This document shows, one piece after another, positions 1-7,355 of a stretch of DNA of 56,109 nucleotides. Positions within the stretch are counted from its first letter, which is position 1; the number at the start of each line of letters is the position of its first letter. Source of the DNA: an uncultured Lachnospiraceae bacterium (GTDB taxonomy: Bacteria; Bacillota; Clostridia; Lachnospirales; Lachnospiraceae). The stretch covers positions 1 through 56,109 of the forward strand of contig CANQTL010000019.1 in the NCBI GenBank assembly GCA_947626775.1, in the 5' to 3' direction. Both the position numbers and the translations under genes were made by a program. The notes under the pieces were generated by a model, which searched no databases, was not told the DNA's origin, and saw only the letters and a list, made by a program, of their open reading frames with translations.

Positions 1-455
1 TCCGTGGATGCGCCGTCTCGGTAGTTCACATCTGAGATCGTCCACATGGGAGTTTCGTCCATGTCTTCTACGGTGAAGGCTTCGGGAGCGGGAGCGGGAG
101 TTTCCGTCTGAGCAGGAGCGGTATTGCTGGAACCGCCAGTAACGGGCGAATAGTCAACGCTGGTGTATCCAAGCACTTTCAATTCGTCAACGTGATTTTT
201 GAATCCACCGTCATTTACAATGTTTTGAACAATCTGCGGGTCAAGAGGTTTTCCCGCATTGCGATAATCTTCTGTAAATTTTTTTAAGACCTCATATGCA
301 TAATCCTCGCCATTAGAAAAAGCATATCTTATTGACGCCTCTACGCCCTCTTCCTGCGGGTTCAACGCCATACACTTCACAGGCAGCGTAATCATCAATG
401 CGATTGCTGCGCTCATCAGTGCAATAGAGCATCTGATTTTCATAATCTTCTTCAT
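1..455 (-). CDS. Secreted protein with SH3b-like segment, 3' end outside window
   Basis: Partial gene running off the left edge of the window; 151 codons are visible. The start is the ATG at 453-455, preceded on the minus strand by an AGGAGG box, and this start fixes the frame. Residues 1-28 are a typical signal peptide: Lys-rich start, hydrophobic core, then an Ala-containing cleavage region. A helical segment of about 80 residues follows, then a Pro/Thr/Ala linker (roughly residues 105-125). The last visible part reads MWTISDVNYRDGAST, which resembles the opening of a bacterial SH3 (SH3b, SH3_3) domain with its VNxRxGxST pattern. SH3b domains usually bind cell-wall peptides, so an exported wall-associated protein is likely. 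The substrate or enzymatic part, if any, is outside the window. Confidence 0.75.
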   Translation of the reverse strand, partial: MKKIMKIRCSIALMSAAIALMITLPVKCMALNPQEEGVEASIRYAFSNGEDYAYEVLKKFTEDYRNAGKPLDPQIVQNIVNDGGFKNHVDELKVLGYTSVDYSPVTGGSSNTAPAQTETPAPAPEAFTVEDMDETPMWTISDVNYRDGAST

Positions 456-507
456 AATAAAAACCTCCTAGTTTATTTTTAATCAATAGTTGTTTTCTGT
501 TGTGTTT

Positions 508-535
508 ATTATACAATGGAATGAATATATGTCAA
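508..535 (-). promoter_or_regulatory. Sigma-A-type promoter for the left-edge secreted protein
   Basis: On the minus strand TTGACA (535-530) is separated by 16 bp from TATAAT (513-508), a consensus match at both boxes. It lies about 50 bp upstream of the AGGAGG and ATG of the secreted SH3b-like gene. Confidence 0.8.
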
Positions 536-678
536 TCCTTTTGAAAGGGAATTTGCGAACTAATATGCGATTTTTATTACGTGTATTTACGACAAAGATT
601 GCAAAGCCATCATAAACAATATTGGGGAATATTTGCAAGAAGAATTATTTACAAGCGATAAGTCTATCTAAAATTTTC

Positions 679-706
679 TTGCAAATGTTTCCTATTATGC
701 TATTAT
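679..706 (+). promoter_or_regulatory. Candidate promoter in the AT-rich 456-756 spacer
   Basis: The 300-bp divergent spacer is very AT-rich. TTGCAA (679-684), a 16-bp spacer and TATTAT (701-706) form a plausible promoter for the gene starting at 757. A second TATAAT lies at 722-727 without a good -35 box. TTGCAA also occurs at 599-604 and 633-638, so these boxes might instead be regulator sites. No gene is visible in the spacer. Confidence 0.4.
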
Positions 707-756
707 ATATGTACATTATTGTATAATATACAACGCGCATGACTGGAGGTACTTTC

Positions 757-1377
757 ATGAAGATAAGAAATACCATTTTAACAGCAGTTTTGGGAATGCT
801 CAGTGCTATGGTTTTTACCTGTGCAGGAAACGTATTTCATGCAGAAAGCCTGTGGGATTCTGTAACCGAAGGCGTCTGGCAGGATCCTGAGACAAAGGAT
901 TTTTATTTTAGGTCGGTCGATAAAGAAAGATCCTCAGATATTTACTACCGTACCTTCGGCTTTACCTTTGCCGATGCTTATAAGGACGCAAGCGGAAATG
1001 TAACGGAAACAGGGCTTGGCGAGTTCAACTGGTCTTTATATGCATCCCAAAATGAATTTACTACCAGAGAACTCGGCAACGGCATCATCGAAACCACATG
1101 GCGTATCCCATATGAAACCATCATGGAGCAAATAAAAGCTACATCGCCTGAATGGTACAATAAAGTCATGAATCCAAACGGCGAAATATATCTAAAATTG
1201 GATGCAATTATCGGCGTTCATGATGCTACCAAATATGGGGATCTTCTGCAGTGGTCATGTGGATTTGACCCTCTAACAGGATTAATCGACGGTCAATTCT
1301 GGGACAAATACAACATGCAAGAACTCTACAACCTCTACGGCTGGGATCCTTCCTACTTTGACAACCACTTTGACTAG
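757..1377 (+). CDS. N-terminal part of amber-interrupted secreted protein
   Basis: 206 codons from an ATG at 757, chosen because GGAGG sits 8 bases before it; an in-frame ATG at 739 has no such site. Residues 1-33 are a signal peptide (basic start, hydrophobic run, Ala-rich cleavage region). The rest is a soluble aromatic- and acid-rich domain that I do not recognise. The frame ends at a TAG (1375-1377), but coding continues in the same frame through 1378-1437 without a break into the 996-codon downstream frame. This and the next entry are therefore probably one 1,203-residue protein split by an amber codon at position 207. A nonsense pseudogene, a sequencing error or read-through are all possible. 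Confidence 0.7.
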   Translation: MKIRNTILTAVLGMLSAMVFTCAGNVFHAESLWDSVTEGVWQDPETKDFYFRSVDKERSSDIYYRTFGFTFADAYKDASGNVTETGLGEFNWSLYASQNEFTTRELGNGIIETTWRIPYETIMEQIKATSPEWYNKVMNPNGEIYLKLDAIIGVHDATKYGDLLQWSCGFDPLTGLIDGQFWDKYNMQELYNLYGWDPSYFDNHFD

Positions 1378-1437
1378 GCCCTCGTAATCGCTTCCGGCCT
1401 CGCAAGCGGCGACCTGACACTTGAAGATCTCCTGGAT

Positions 1438-4368
1438 ATGGGTATCGATGAAGCCACGGCGAAAAAGCTGCTGGAGGAGCTTAGACCTGACGATCCTGAC
1501 CCGGACGGCTCGCCGGAAGAGTATGCCGACTTTAAAAAGATGATCGGGAAGAAAGAGCCGTACTTCGTGACCTATAACTACAGCACTTCCGGCCAGTTTG
1601 ACCTTGGCGACGGCATCCCCACTTCCGAGTCCGTCACCAACGGCTACGATGCAAACGAGTGGTACGGCTGGGCGTATGCGTACCGTCGCAAACCCGTCAC
1701 AAGGAGATGGAAGTTTGGCGGTAATGTAAGCTGGGATACGGAGTATGAATATGAAGATGAGTTTGGCGATACCCACACGACCACCATCACCCATACGACC
1801 TCGTACTCCTATACCGTAGAGCGGACCGTCCGCTACTGGTACGTGAACGGGGCATGTTTCAAGACGCTGAACCGCATCCAGACGGAAAATGAAGTCTTTC
1901 CCGGCCACCAGCCCTATAACTATCTGCGGCAGGATACCACCACAATCACCTGTACCGCCAACGGCAAGGATATGCGCACCGTCACCAAATTTAATAAGTA
2001 TACCTGGCTGCCGGACGACGACTACCACATCGACTGGCCGACGGGCGTGGATACCTTTATCAACATGAAAGGCTCCTCCGAGGCGGATGCGCAGGCAAAG
2101 TTCCGGAACGAAGCGGAAAAGCGGGTCACAAAGTCCGAGGATATCCAGGTCAGAAACGATGACCTGGGCGTCAACTCCCACGAATACATGAACGGGGCGG
2201 ATTACCCTTACAGGGAGTTCGTTATGGACGAGGGCAGCGACAGAAGCTTTTATTCCATCCAGGAAGACGATTACGGCATGGAAAATGACGAACAGAGCGG
2301 GCTTATCCCCTCCGATACCGCCAATGACAAGTATTTTACCAGCATCAGGGCCTACTACATGGAAAAAGTCCTTGGCACGGACATCATTGACGAGATCAGG
2401 AAAACGCCAGAAAATACGTCCCTCGACGAGCGGATCAAGGCTGCATACATAGACCAGGAGCCGATCGTCGTCCACACGCCGACGGTATCGCCCGTGATTG
2501 TGGCCGACCCGGATACGGGAGAGGAGTTAAGTGAAGAGAAACAGCGCACACAGCTTGTCACCGGCGCGGTCAACCCGAACGTGGACTACCAGCTTCTTTT
2601 GGATGGTACTTACTCGATCAAATTTATCCCGGAGACGCACTTTGAGCATCTGGGCTATGACGCTGCGGAGCTGACCCAGGATATGTATAACAAGTACTGC
2701 AAGTTCAAACAGGCGGCTTTTCCCTTCACGATCCAGCTCGACGGGGATATCTATGAGCCGGACGACAACGCCGTGGATGACAAGGGGGATCCCAAGAAAC
2801 CGGGCTATACCCAGTGGATTGATCTGGAAGACTTCACCATTGACGACTTCTACATCCCCTCCTGGGCGACAGAAGGCAGCTATGTGATTCAGTTCCGCGT
2901 GGCGCCGGAAAACGTGGTGGACCAGCGCGGCGTGAACCACATCGACGACGAGGAATACCTGAAGAATGCCACCTTAAACGGAGAGCCGTTATACAATTAC
3001 GTGTCCACCTATGCGATCAACGTACAGGTATCGGGCCGCATTTACGGCTTCCAGATCAACGGCATCAACGACCTTGACCGGTTCTACGATACCGGCACTA
3101 ATACGACAAAGTGGGAAAATGATGGTTTAGCCAATTATTTCCCGTTCTGCAAGTACTATGAAGAGAAGAGAACCGGGACCTTGAACCGTCTGGGCGGGCC
3201 GATTGTCAGATACACCGTGGACGGAACGCTGACAAACAAATGGAATGTCCGCAACACGCTGCCGTTCTCGGTAGGCCGCAGCTTTAAGTTTTACAAGGAT
3301 CCCAATGACACATCCATGAAAACGGATGGTACATTGGTAAAGGGCAACTCCTTCACCTTCAGCCTGCGGACGATCGCAAACCTGTGGAGTGAAGAGCCGA
3401 ACAAGGACTACCTGATTATCAGGCCTTCCTTCCGGTGGGTGAGCAAGGACGGTTCCGAGACAAGCGACGTGGATATCTATTACACCACAGCCAGCGAGGA
3501 CGGCAAGGAAAAAATGCTTTATGTAGAGTATGGCACGGACAGGGACCGCTCCGTATATCACGATACGTTCATAGGGGATCTCAGGAATGACGGCGGCTAC
3601 TATTACCCGGATCTGTCCATTGACCGGACAATCCCACAGGATGACCCGGAGTATTCCAAGGACAAGCGCAACGCCTACATGTATGAGTCCGGGGAGTCCA
3701 CGATAAAGGATACCTTCGGGAACGCCAACAGGTATCTGATGAAGAAATCAAGGTGCTACTGCCTGTCCAAGATCGTCATGACAAGGGATTTACGGCTTCT
3801 GTCCGGCAACCTGGAGCAGCTTGAAATGAATCTCGACAGAGAGGGCTCCAATCTGCAGTACCTGACAGACAGAAAGACAACGGACGGCAGTCTCTACAAG
3901 GTAACGGAAGCGTCCAACCCGGAGTACTGGGATAAACACCGCATGAGTATGCAGCAGTGGTTCGGCGAGTACTGGATCCCGACGCAGCTGTATGTGACAA
4001 AGGATCATTTCAGGGCCGACGCAGACGGGGACGGCGTAAAAGAGGAGTACGACAGCATCTACGACTACATGAATGAACACGGCTCCCTGGATGGAAATGA
4101 AGATTTCTTCCTGGATGACGGATACCTGGTGCTGAATTTCAAGATCTACAGCTACAACGAAGGCGAGGACCACCTGAGCTATTACGCCGGGAATAAAGAC
4201 AGCATCGACCAGTGGCAGGTAGAGGGCCCGCCGGATACGGTTACGGTAGGTGATCCCAACATCGGAACTGACATTGAGATCCCGGTGCAGTCCGGTGACG
4301 TGGCTGTTGTGGATCTTAGCAGGAGCATCCTGGACCGGTATTATGTCGGATACAACAGAATCAACTAG
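1438..4368 (+). CDS. C-terminal part of amber-interrupted secreted protein (unknown function)
   Basis: A 976-codon frame, in phase with the secreted N-terminal part at 757-1377. The ATG at 1438 has no ribosome binding site, so it is unlikely to be a real start; coding probably runs in from 1378. The protein is rich in Tyr, Asp, Thr and Trp with alternating hydrophobic residues, as in extracellular beta-rich proteins. It has no transmembrane tail and no LPxTG-type sorting signal at its C-terminus. A DADGDGVKEEYD stretch encoded near 4017-4052 matches an EF-hand-like calcium-binding loop. I do not recognise a family. The complete absence of further stops over almost 3 kb shows that the downstream part is under selection, was disrupted very recently, or is still expressed by read-through. 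Confidence 0.65.
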   Translation: MGIDEATAKKLLEELRPDDPDPDGSPEEYADFKKMIGKKEPYFVTYNYSTSGQFDLGDGIPTSESVTNGYDANEWYGWAYAYRRKPVTRRWKFGGNVSWDTEYEYEDEFGDTHTTTITHTTSYSYTVERTVRYWYVNGACFKTLNRIQTENEVFPGHQPYNYLRQDTTTITCTANGKDMRTVTKFNKYTWLPDDDYHIDWPTGVDTFINMKGSSEADAQAKFRNEAEKRVTKSEDIQVRNDDLGVNSHEYMNGADYPYREFVMDEGSDRSFYSIQEDDYGMENDEQSGLIPSDTANDKYFTSIRAYYMEKVLGTDIIDEIRKTPENTSLDERIKAAYIDQEPIVVHTPTVSPVIVADPDTGEELSEEKQRTQLVTGAVNPNVDYQLLLDGTYSIKFIPETHFEHLGYDAAELTQDMYNKYCKFKQAAFPFTIQLDGDIYEPDDNAVDDKGDPKKPGYTQWIDLEDFTIDDFYIPSWATEGSYVIQFRVAPENVVDQRGVNHIDDEEYLKNATLNGEPLYNYVSTYAINVQVSGRIYGFQINGINDLDRFYDTGTNTTKWENDGLANYFPFCKYYEEKRTGTLNRLGGPIVRYTVDGTLTNKWNVRNTLPFSVGRSFKFYKDPNDTSMKTDGTLVKGNSFTFSLRTIANLWSEEPNKDYLIIRPSFRWVSKDGSETSDVDIYYTTASEDGKEKMLYVEYGTDRDRSVYHDTFIGDLRNDGGYYYPDLSIDRTIPQDDPEYSKDKRNAYMYESGESTIKDTFGNANRYLMKKSRCYCLSKIVMTRDLRLLSGNLEQLEMNLDREGSNLQYLTDRKTTDGSLYKVTEASNPEYWDKHRMSMQQWFGEYWIPTQLYVTKDHFRADADGDGVKEEYDSIYDYMNEHGSLDGNEDFFLDDGYLVLNFKIYSYNEGEDHLSYYAGNKDSIDQWQVEGPPDTVTVGDPNIGTDIEIPVQSGDVAVVDLSRSILDRYYVGYNRIN

Positions 4369-4377
4369 AAAAGAACA

Positions 4378-4413
4378 GAACTCCCGTGGCATATGTCTGC
4401 GGGAGTTCCTTTT
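4378..4413 (+). terminator. Intrinsic terminator after the long secreted protein
   Basis: GAACTCCCG (4378-4386) pairs with CGGGAGTTC (4400-4408), followed by CTTTT. It starts 9 bases after the stop codon at 4368 and forms the beginning of a repeat copied after hicB. Confidence 0.75.
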
Positions 4414-4452
4414 CTGCCAAAACGACGGTAGGAGAGGGCTGCACAGGGAAAA
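4380..4452 (+). repeat. Direct repeat copy 1 (terminator plus tail) left of hicAB
   Basis: About 73 bp made of the ACTCCCG...CGGGAGT hairpin followed by a tail containing CTGCCAAAACG, CGGTAGGAGAGGG and GGCTGCACAGGGAAA. A closely similar copy lies at 5146-5224, directly after hicB. The hairpin loops differ, and copy 2 has an extra AAGAG in the tail. Confidence 0.8.
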
Positions 4453-4466
4453 AACAAAAATATATA

Positions 4467-4495
4467 TTGACAATACGCATAATGCGCATTAAAAT
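4467..4495 (+). promoter_or_regulatory. hicAB promoter with palindromic operator
   Basis: TTGACA (4467-4472), a 17-bp spacer and TAAAAT (4490-4495) lie 35 bp upstream of hicA. The spacer contains the perfect 10-bp palindrome AATGCGCATT (4481-4490), preceded by the near-repeat ATACGCAT. Its position between the -35 and -10 boxes fits autorepression by HicB, as is known for other hicAB loci. Confidence 0.75.
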
Positions 4496-4529
4496 ATAAC
4501 ATAATACAAAAGAAATAAGGCAGAATTTT

Positions 4530-4715
4530 ATGAAATTCAACGAAGTAGAGAAAATAATAAAAAAGGATGGATGGTATCAAGTCAAGCGAAAAGGCTCACA
4601 CCACCAATATAAGCATCCAACGAAACCGGGCAAAGTCACAATTCCGGAACACGGAGGAGATCTGAATCCCGATACCGTAAAATCCATCATGAAACAAGCC
4701 GGACTAAAAATATGA
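4530..4715 (+). CDS. hicA: HicA-family toxin (mRNA interferase)
   Basis: 61 residues, the usual HicA length, a double-stranded-RNA-binding-like fold. The family hallmark is the GSHHQY stretch near residues 22-27, with the catalytic His in a G-S-H context, followed by a KPGKVTIPEH strand and the C-terminal IMKQAGL helix. HicA toxins cleave mRNA and tmRNA and are neutralised by HicB. The gene is first in a two-gene unit and ends 19 bp before hicB. Upstream is a strong promoter with a palindromic operator; the ribosome binding site is weak (AAGG-like), as often seen for toxins. The pair is bracketed by direct repeats, which suggests it is a mobile or swapped cassette. Confidence 0.92.
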   Translation: MKFNEVEKIIKKDGWYQVKRKGSHHQYKHPTKPGKVTIPEHGGDLNPDTVKSIMKQAGLKI

Positions 4716-4734
4716 TTCAAGGAGGGAAAGAGCA

Positions 4735-5136
4735 TTGAAACTGATTTATCCTGCTGTTTTTAAACCTTTCTCAGATAAGAGCGGCGGCTATGTGGTAGAG
4801 TTCCCGGATCTTCCGGGCTGCGTGACCGAGGGCAAAAATCTGGCGCAGGCCATTGAAATGGGCGTGGACGCGGCAAGCGGCTGGATTCTGGGGGAACTGG
4901 AGGACGGAGAGAAGATACCACAAGCCTCCGATTATAACGAAATAGCTGCCGAAGACGGCTGTATGGTTAATATGCTGCTTTTGGACATTGATGCGTATGA
5001 GGAGAAATACGGTGAGAAAGCCGTGAGGAAGAATCTTACAATTCCTGCCTGGCTGAACTCCTTTGCCGAAAAAAACAACATCAATTTTTCAAAACTCCTG
5101 CAGGACACCCTGTTTTCGATGGCACAGGCAAGATAA
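4735..5136 (+). CDS. hicB: HicB-family antitoxin
   Basis: 133 residues from a TTG start placed 8 bases after GGAGGG. The N-terminal half is the partial RNase-H fold typical of HicB, with the FPDLPGCVTEG motif near residues 22-32 that contacts the toxin. The C-terminal part (about residues 98-128, LTIPAWLNSFAEK then SKLLQDTL) looks like a ribbon-helix-helix or short helix-turn-helix DNA-binding segment, which would read the palindrome in the promoter. It neutralises HicA by direct binding and should repress its own operon. The use of TTG despite a strong binding site may tune the antitoxin dose. It is followed at once by the second copy of the terminator-bearing repeat. Confidence 0.92.
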   Translation: MKLIYPAVFKPFSDKSGGYVVEFPDLPGCVTEGKNLAQAIEMGVDAASGWILGELEDGEKIPQASDYNEIAAEDGCMVNMLLLDIDAYEEKYGEKAVRKNLTIPAWLNSFAEKNNINFSKLLQDTLFSMAQAR

Positions 5137-5144
5137 CAAACGAA

Positions 5145-5180
5145 GACTCCCGCGGTCATAATGCTGCGGGAGTTTCTTTC
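5145..5180 (+). terminator. Terminator after hicB
   Basis: ACTCCCGC (5146-5153) pairs with GCGGGAGT (5166-5173), followed by TTCTTTC. It is homologous to the terminator at 4378-4413. Confidence 0.7.
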
Positions 5181-5224
5181 TGCCAAAACGGCGGTAGGAG
5201 AGGGAAGAGGGCTGCACAGGGAAA
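5146..5224 (+). repeat. Direct repeat copy 2 right of hicAB
   Basis: Second copy of the terminator-plus-tail repeat (first at 4380-4452). Its tail is CTGCCAAAACGGCGGTAGGA, then GAGGG with an AAGAG duplication, then GGCTGCACAGGGAAA. The rest of the spacer up to 5351 holds a small hairpin (AGTCTCA 5233-5239 with TGAGACT 5250-5256) and no gene. Confidence 0.8.
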
Positions 5225-5351
5225 GAGCAGGTAGTCTCATATTTAATTTTGAGACTCCTCGAAAAGCAAAATGAAAGCGGACAACCGAAGCGTTCCGGAT
5301 AGCGGAGCAAGACTTTCAAACAGGGGTACTATATTATCAAAATAACAGCGT

Positions 5352-5392
5352 AAAAGCGCATGGAACAGTGAGCCGTAAACCATGCGCTTTTT
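5352..5392 (-). terminator. Terminator of the ECF S-component gene
   Basis: AAAAGCGCATGG (5352-5363) pairs perfectly with CCATGCGCTTTT (5380-5391). Read on the minus strand it ends in a T-tract about 20 bp after the stop of the transporter gene. The A/T flanks could also let it work on the plus strand. Confidence 0.8.
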
Positions 5393-5414
5393 GATCGGAT
5401 GCAAAGGAGACTGC

Positions 5415-6041
5415 TTATGCTTCCGCTTTCTTTTCCGTGCTTTCTTCTCCCGGCTGCTTTTCGCCGATCGTAAAGAACAGGCCGGACTTCTTCAGCGCGG
5501 GTCTGAGCGCCATGTACACCGCTACGGAAACGATCGTGGAGGTTACGGCGTTGAGGGCGGTGATGGGGATGCTCCATGCCAGCGTCAGTTCAGCGGCGGG
5601 CTTGCCGAGAATCAGCAGCTTGTAGTAGTAGCCCACGATCGGGTCGAAAACCGCGTTGAACAGCAGGCCGCCCGCCGCCGCGAGAATGGTCCATTTCCAT
5701 ACTTTTCGGATGTCCGTCTGGGTGGAGAGGCGTCCGATTCTGTGGGCGATCAGGCCGGTGATCAGACCGATGCACAGCTTTAACAGGAAGGTCTTGGGGG
5801 CGGTCATCACATAGACCGGATCGAACAGGTCGCCGATCGTCATGCCGATGGCTCCGCCGATCCCGCCGTAGAGTCCGCCCAGAAGAAGCGCGCCCAGCAC
5901 GCAGACGGCGTTGCCCAGATGGATGGAGACTGCGCCGGCTCCGGGCAGGGTGATCTTGATCTGCAGGAAAGTGAACACGACGTAGGACAGCGCCGCGAAC
6001 AGACCTGTAAAAACGACTTTCAGCAATTTTTCATTTTTCAT
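5415..6041 (-). CDS. ECF transporter S component (substrate unknown)
   Basis: 208 residues from the ATG at 6039-6041, preceded by AGGAG. A longer frame upstream lacks a binding site. The protein is a polytopic membrane protein with about five to six hydrophobic segments and the Gly-rich LGALLLGGLYGGIGGAIG stretch near residues 48-65, typical of substrate-binding S components of energy-coupling-factor vitamin transporters (PF07155/PF12822-like). It would use shared EcfA/A'/T proteins encoded elsewhere, since none is nearby. The C-terminal tail (EKQPGEESTEKK) is charged and cytosolic. I cannot assign the vitamin: pantothenate, pyridoxine, riboflavin or folate are all possible. It stands alone between its own promoter and terminator. 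Confidence 0.8.
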   Translation of the reverse strand: MKNEKLLKVVFTGLFAALSYVVFTFLQIKITLPGAGAVSIHLGNAVCVLGALLLGGLYGGIGGAIGMTIGDLFDPVYVMTAPKTFLLKLCIGLITGLIAHRIGRLSTQTDIRKVWKWTILAAAGGLLFNAVFDPIVGYYYKLLILGKPAAELTLAWSIPITALNAVTSTIVSVAVYMALRPALKKSGLFFTIGEKQPGEESTEKKAEA

Positions 6042-6078
6042 AATTGTATCACTCCTCGCTTCGTATTTGCTGATACCC

Positions 6079-6106
6079 ACTATACACCAAAATGGTATGT
6101 TTGAAA
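6079..6106 (-). promoter_or_regulatory. Candidate promoter/operator for the ECF S component
   Basis: On the minus strand TTTCAA (6106-6101), a 16-bp spacer and TATAGT (6084-6079). Within it lies the imperfect palindrome ATACCATTTTGGTGTAT (6098-6082), which could be a repressor site. I see no known riboswitch fold in the 200-bp gap. Confidence 0.35.
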
Positions 6107-6243
6107 GTGCCAATTTAATATTTTTTGACCATACCAGATATTGAGAGGACACGTATTTTTAACAAGACAAATTTCCGCTTCTATGTTACAATGTCTAATG
6201 AAAGTTTTGGAACTGAAAACGGGAGTGCCGATCGGGGGAGCGT

Positions 6244-7320
6244 ATGGAAACGGAGAAAAATATTATTCTGGTCGTGGACGACGACAAGACGAACCTGACG
6301 CTTGCGCAGAACATTCTGCTGCCGCATTACCGCATCGCCGCATCCAATTCCGGGCGGGCGGCGCTGAAATATCTGGAGAACCACCGCCCGGATTTGATTC
6401 TGCTGGACATCAATATGCCGGAGATGGACGGGTTCGAGGTGATGGGGCAGATCAGGCAGCGGGAGGAGACGAAGACGATTCCCGTGATTTTTCTGACGGC
6501 GGACAATCTGGCGGAGACGGAGATCAAGTGCTTTCAGATGGGCGCGATGGACTATGTCACCAAGCCCTTCGTGCCGGATATCCTGTTAAGCCGCGTGGAC
6601 AAGACGATCGAGCTGGACCAGTACCGTCACAATCTGGAGAAGATGGTCCGGCAGCAGGCGGAGAAGATTACGGAGGACGCCAGGCGTATCAGCGCGATTC
6701 AGGATTCCGTTATCATCGGCATGGCGAACCTGATTGAGAGCAGGGACGGCAGCACGGGCCGGCATGTGAAGAACACGCAGAACTACGTGCAGCTGATCGC
6801 CGACGAGCTGCGCGCGCGGGGACTTTTTGCCGGGGTGCTGACGGACGATTACATAGAGAATTTGTGCAAGGCCGCGCCGCTGCACGACGTGGGCAAGATC
6901 AAGGTGCCGGATGCGATTCTGCAGAAGCCGGGCAGGCTGACGCCGGAAGAGTATGATACCATGAAGCTGCACACGACGTACAGCGGCAGGATTATCCAGA
7001 TGATTCTGGGAGATCTGGAGGACAAAACCTACGTGAAGATGGCGGAGGACATCGCCATGTACCACCATGAGCGGTGGGACGGAAGCGGCTATCCCACGGG
7101 ACTCGCGGGGGAGGACATTCCGCTGTCCGCGCGTATCATGGCGGTTGCGGACGTCTTTGACGCCCTCTATGAGGAGCGTGTCTACAAGCCGCCGGTCAGA
7201 CCGATCGAGCGCATCATGCAGATTATGTCGGAGGGGCGGGGTTCCCAGTTTGATCCGACGATCATCGACGTGTTTATGGAGATGCTGCCGAAACTGAAAG
7301 AGCATCTGGGAATCGCGTGA
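6244..7320 (+). CDS. Two-component response regulator with HD-GYP output
   Basis: 358 residues. Residues 5-120 are a receiver domain: acidic pocket VVDDD at 10-14, phospho-acceptor Asp55 in LLDINMP, Thr86 and Lys107 (TKP). A coiled linker of about 30 residues leads to an HD-GYP domain (about 150-350) with His174, the metal-binding HD pair His214-Asp215, HHERWDGSGYP at 274-284 and the GYP signature. HD-GYP enzymes hydrolyse cyclic di-GMP to pGpG or GMP. The start (ATG 6244) follows GGGGGAG. It is the first gene of a run with two hybrid histidine kinases, 35 bp before the first, so one of these probably phosphorylates it. The result would be two-component control of cyclic di-GMP. Confidence 0.93.
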   Translation: METEKNIILVVDDDKTNLTLAQNILLPHYRIAASNSGRAALKYLENHRPDLILLDINMPEMDGFEVMGQIRQREETKTIPVIFLTADNLAETEIKCFQMGAMDYVTKPFVPDILLSRVDKTIELDQYRHNLEKMVRQQAEKITEDARRISAIQDSVIIGMANLIESRDGSTGRHVKNTQNYVQLIADELRARGLFAGVLTDDYIENLCKAAPLHDVGKIKVPDAILQKPGRLTPEEYDTMKLHTTYSGRIIQMILGDLEDKTYVKMAEDIAMYHHERWDGSGYPTGLAGEDIPLSARIMAVADVFDALYEERVYKPPVRPIERIMQIMSEGRGSQFDPTIIDVFMEMLPKLKEHLGIA

Positions 7321-7355
7321 CGGCGCTGCAGGGCGGAAAGGACTGGTAGTTTACC

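Noticed and set aside
1375..1377. TAG at 1375-1377 as a pyrrolysine codon
   Set aside because: No pylT, pylS or PYLIS-like evidence in the window; other genes here also end in TAG. Kept only as a question under the split-gene finding.
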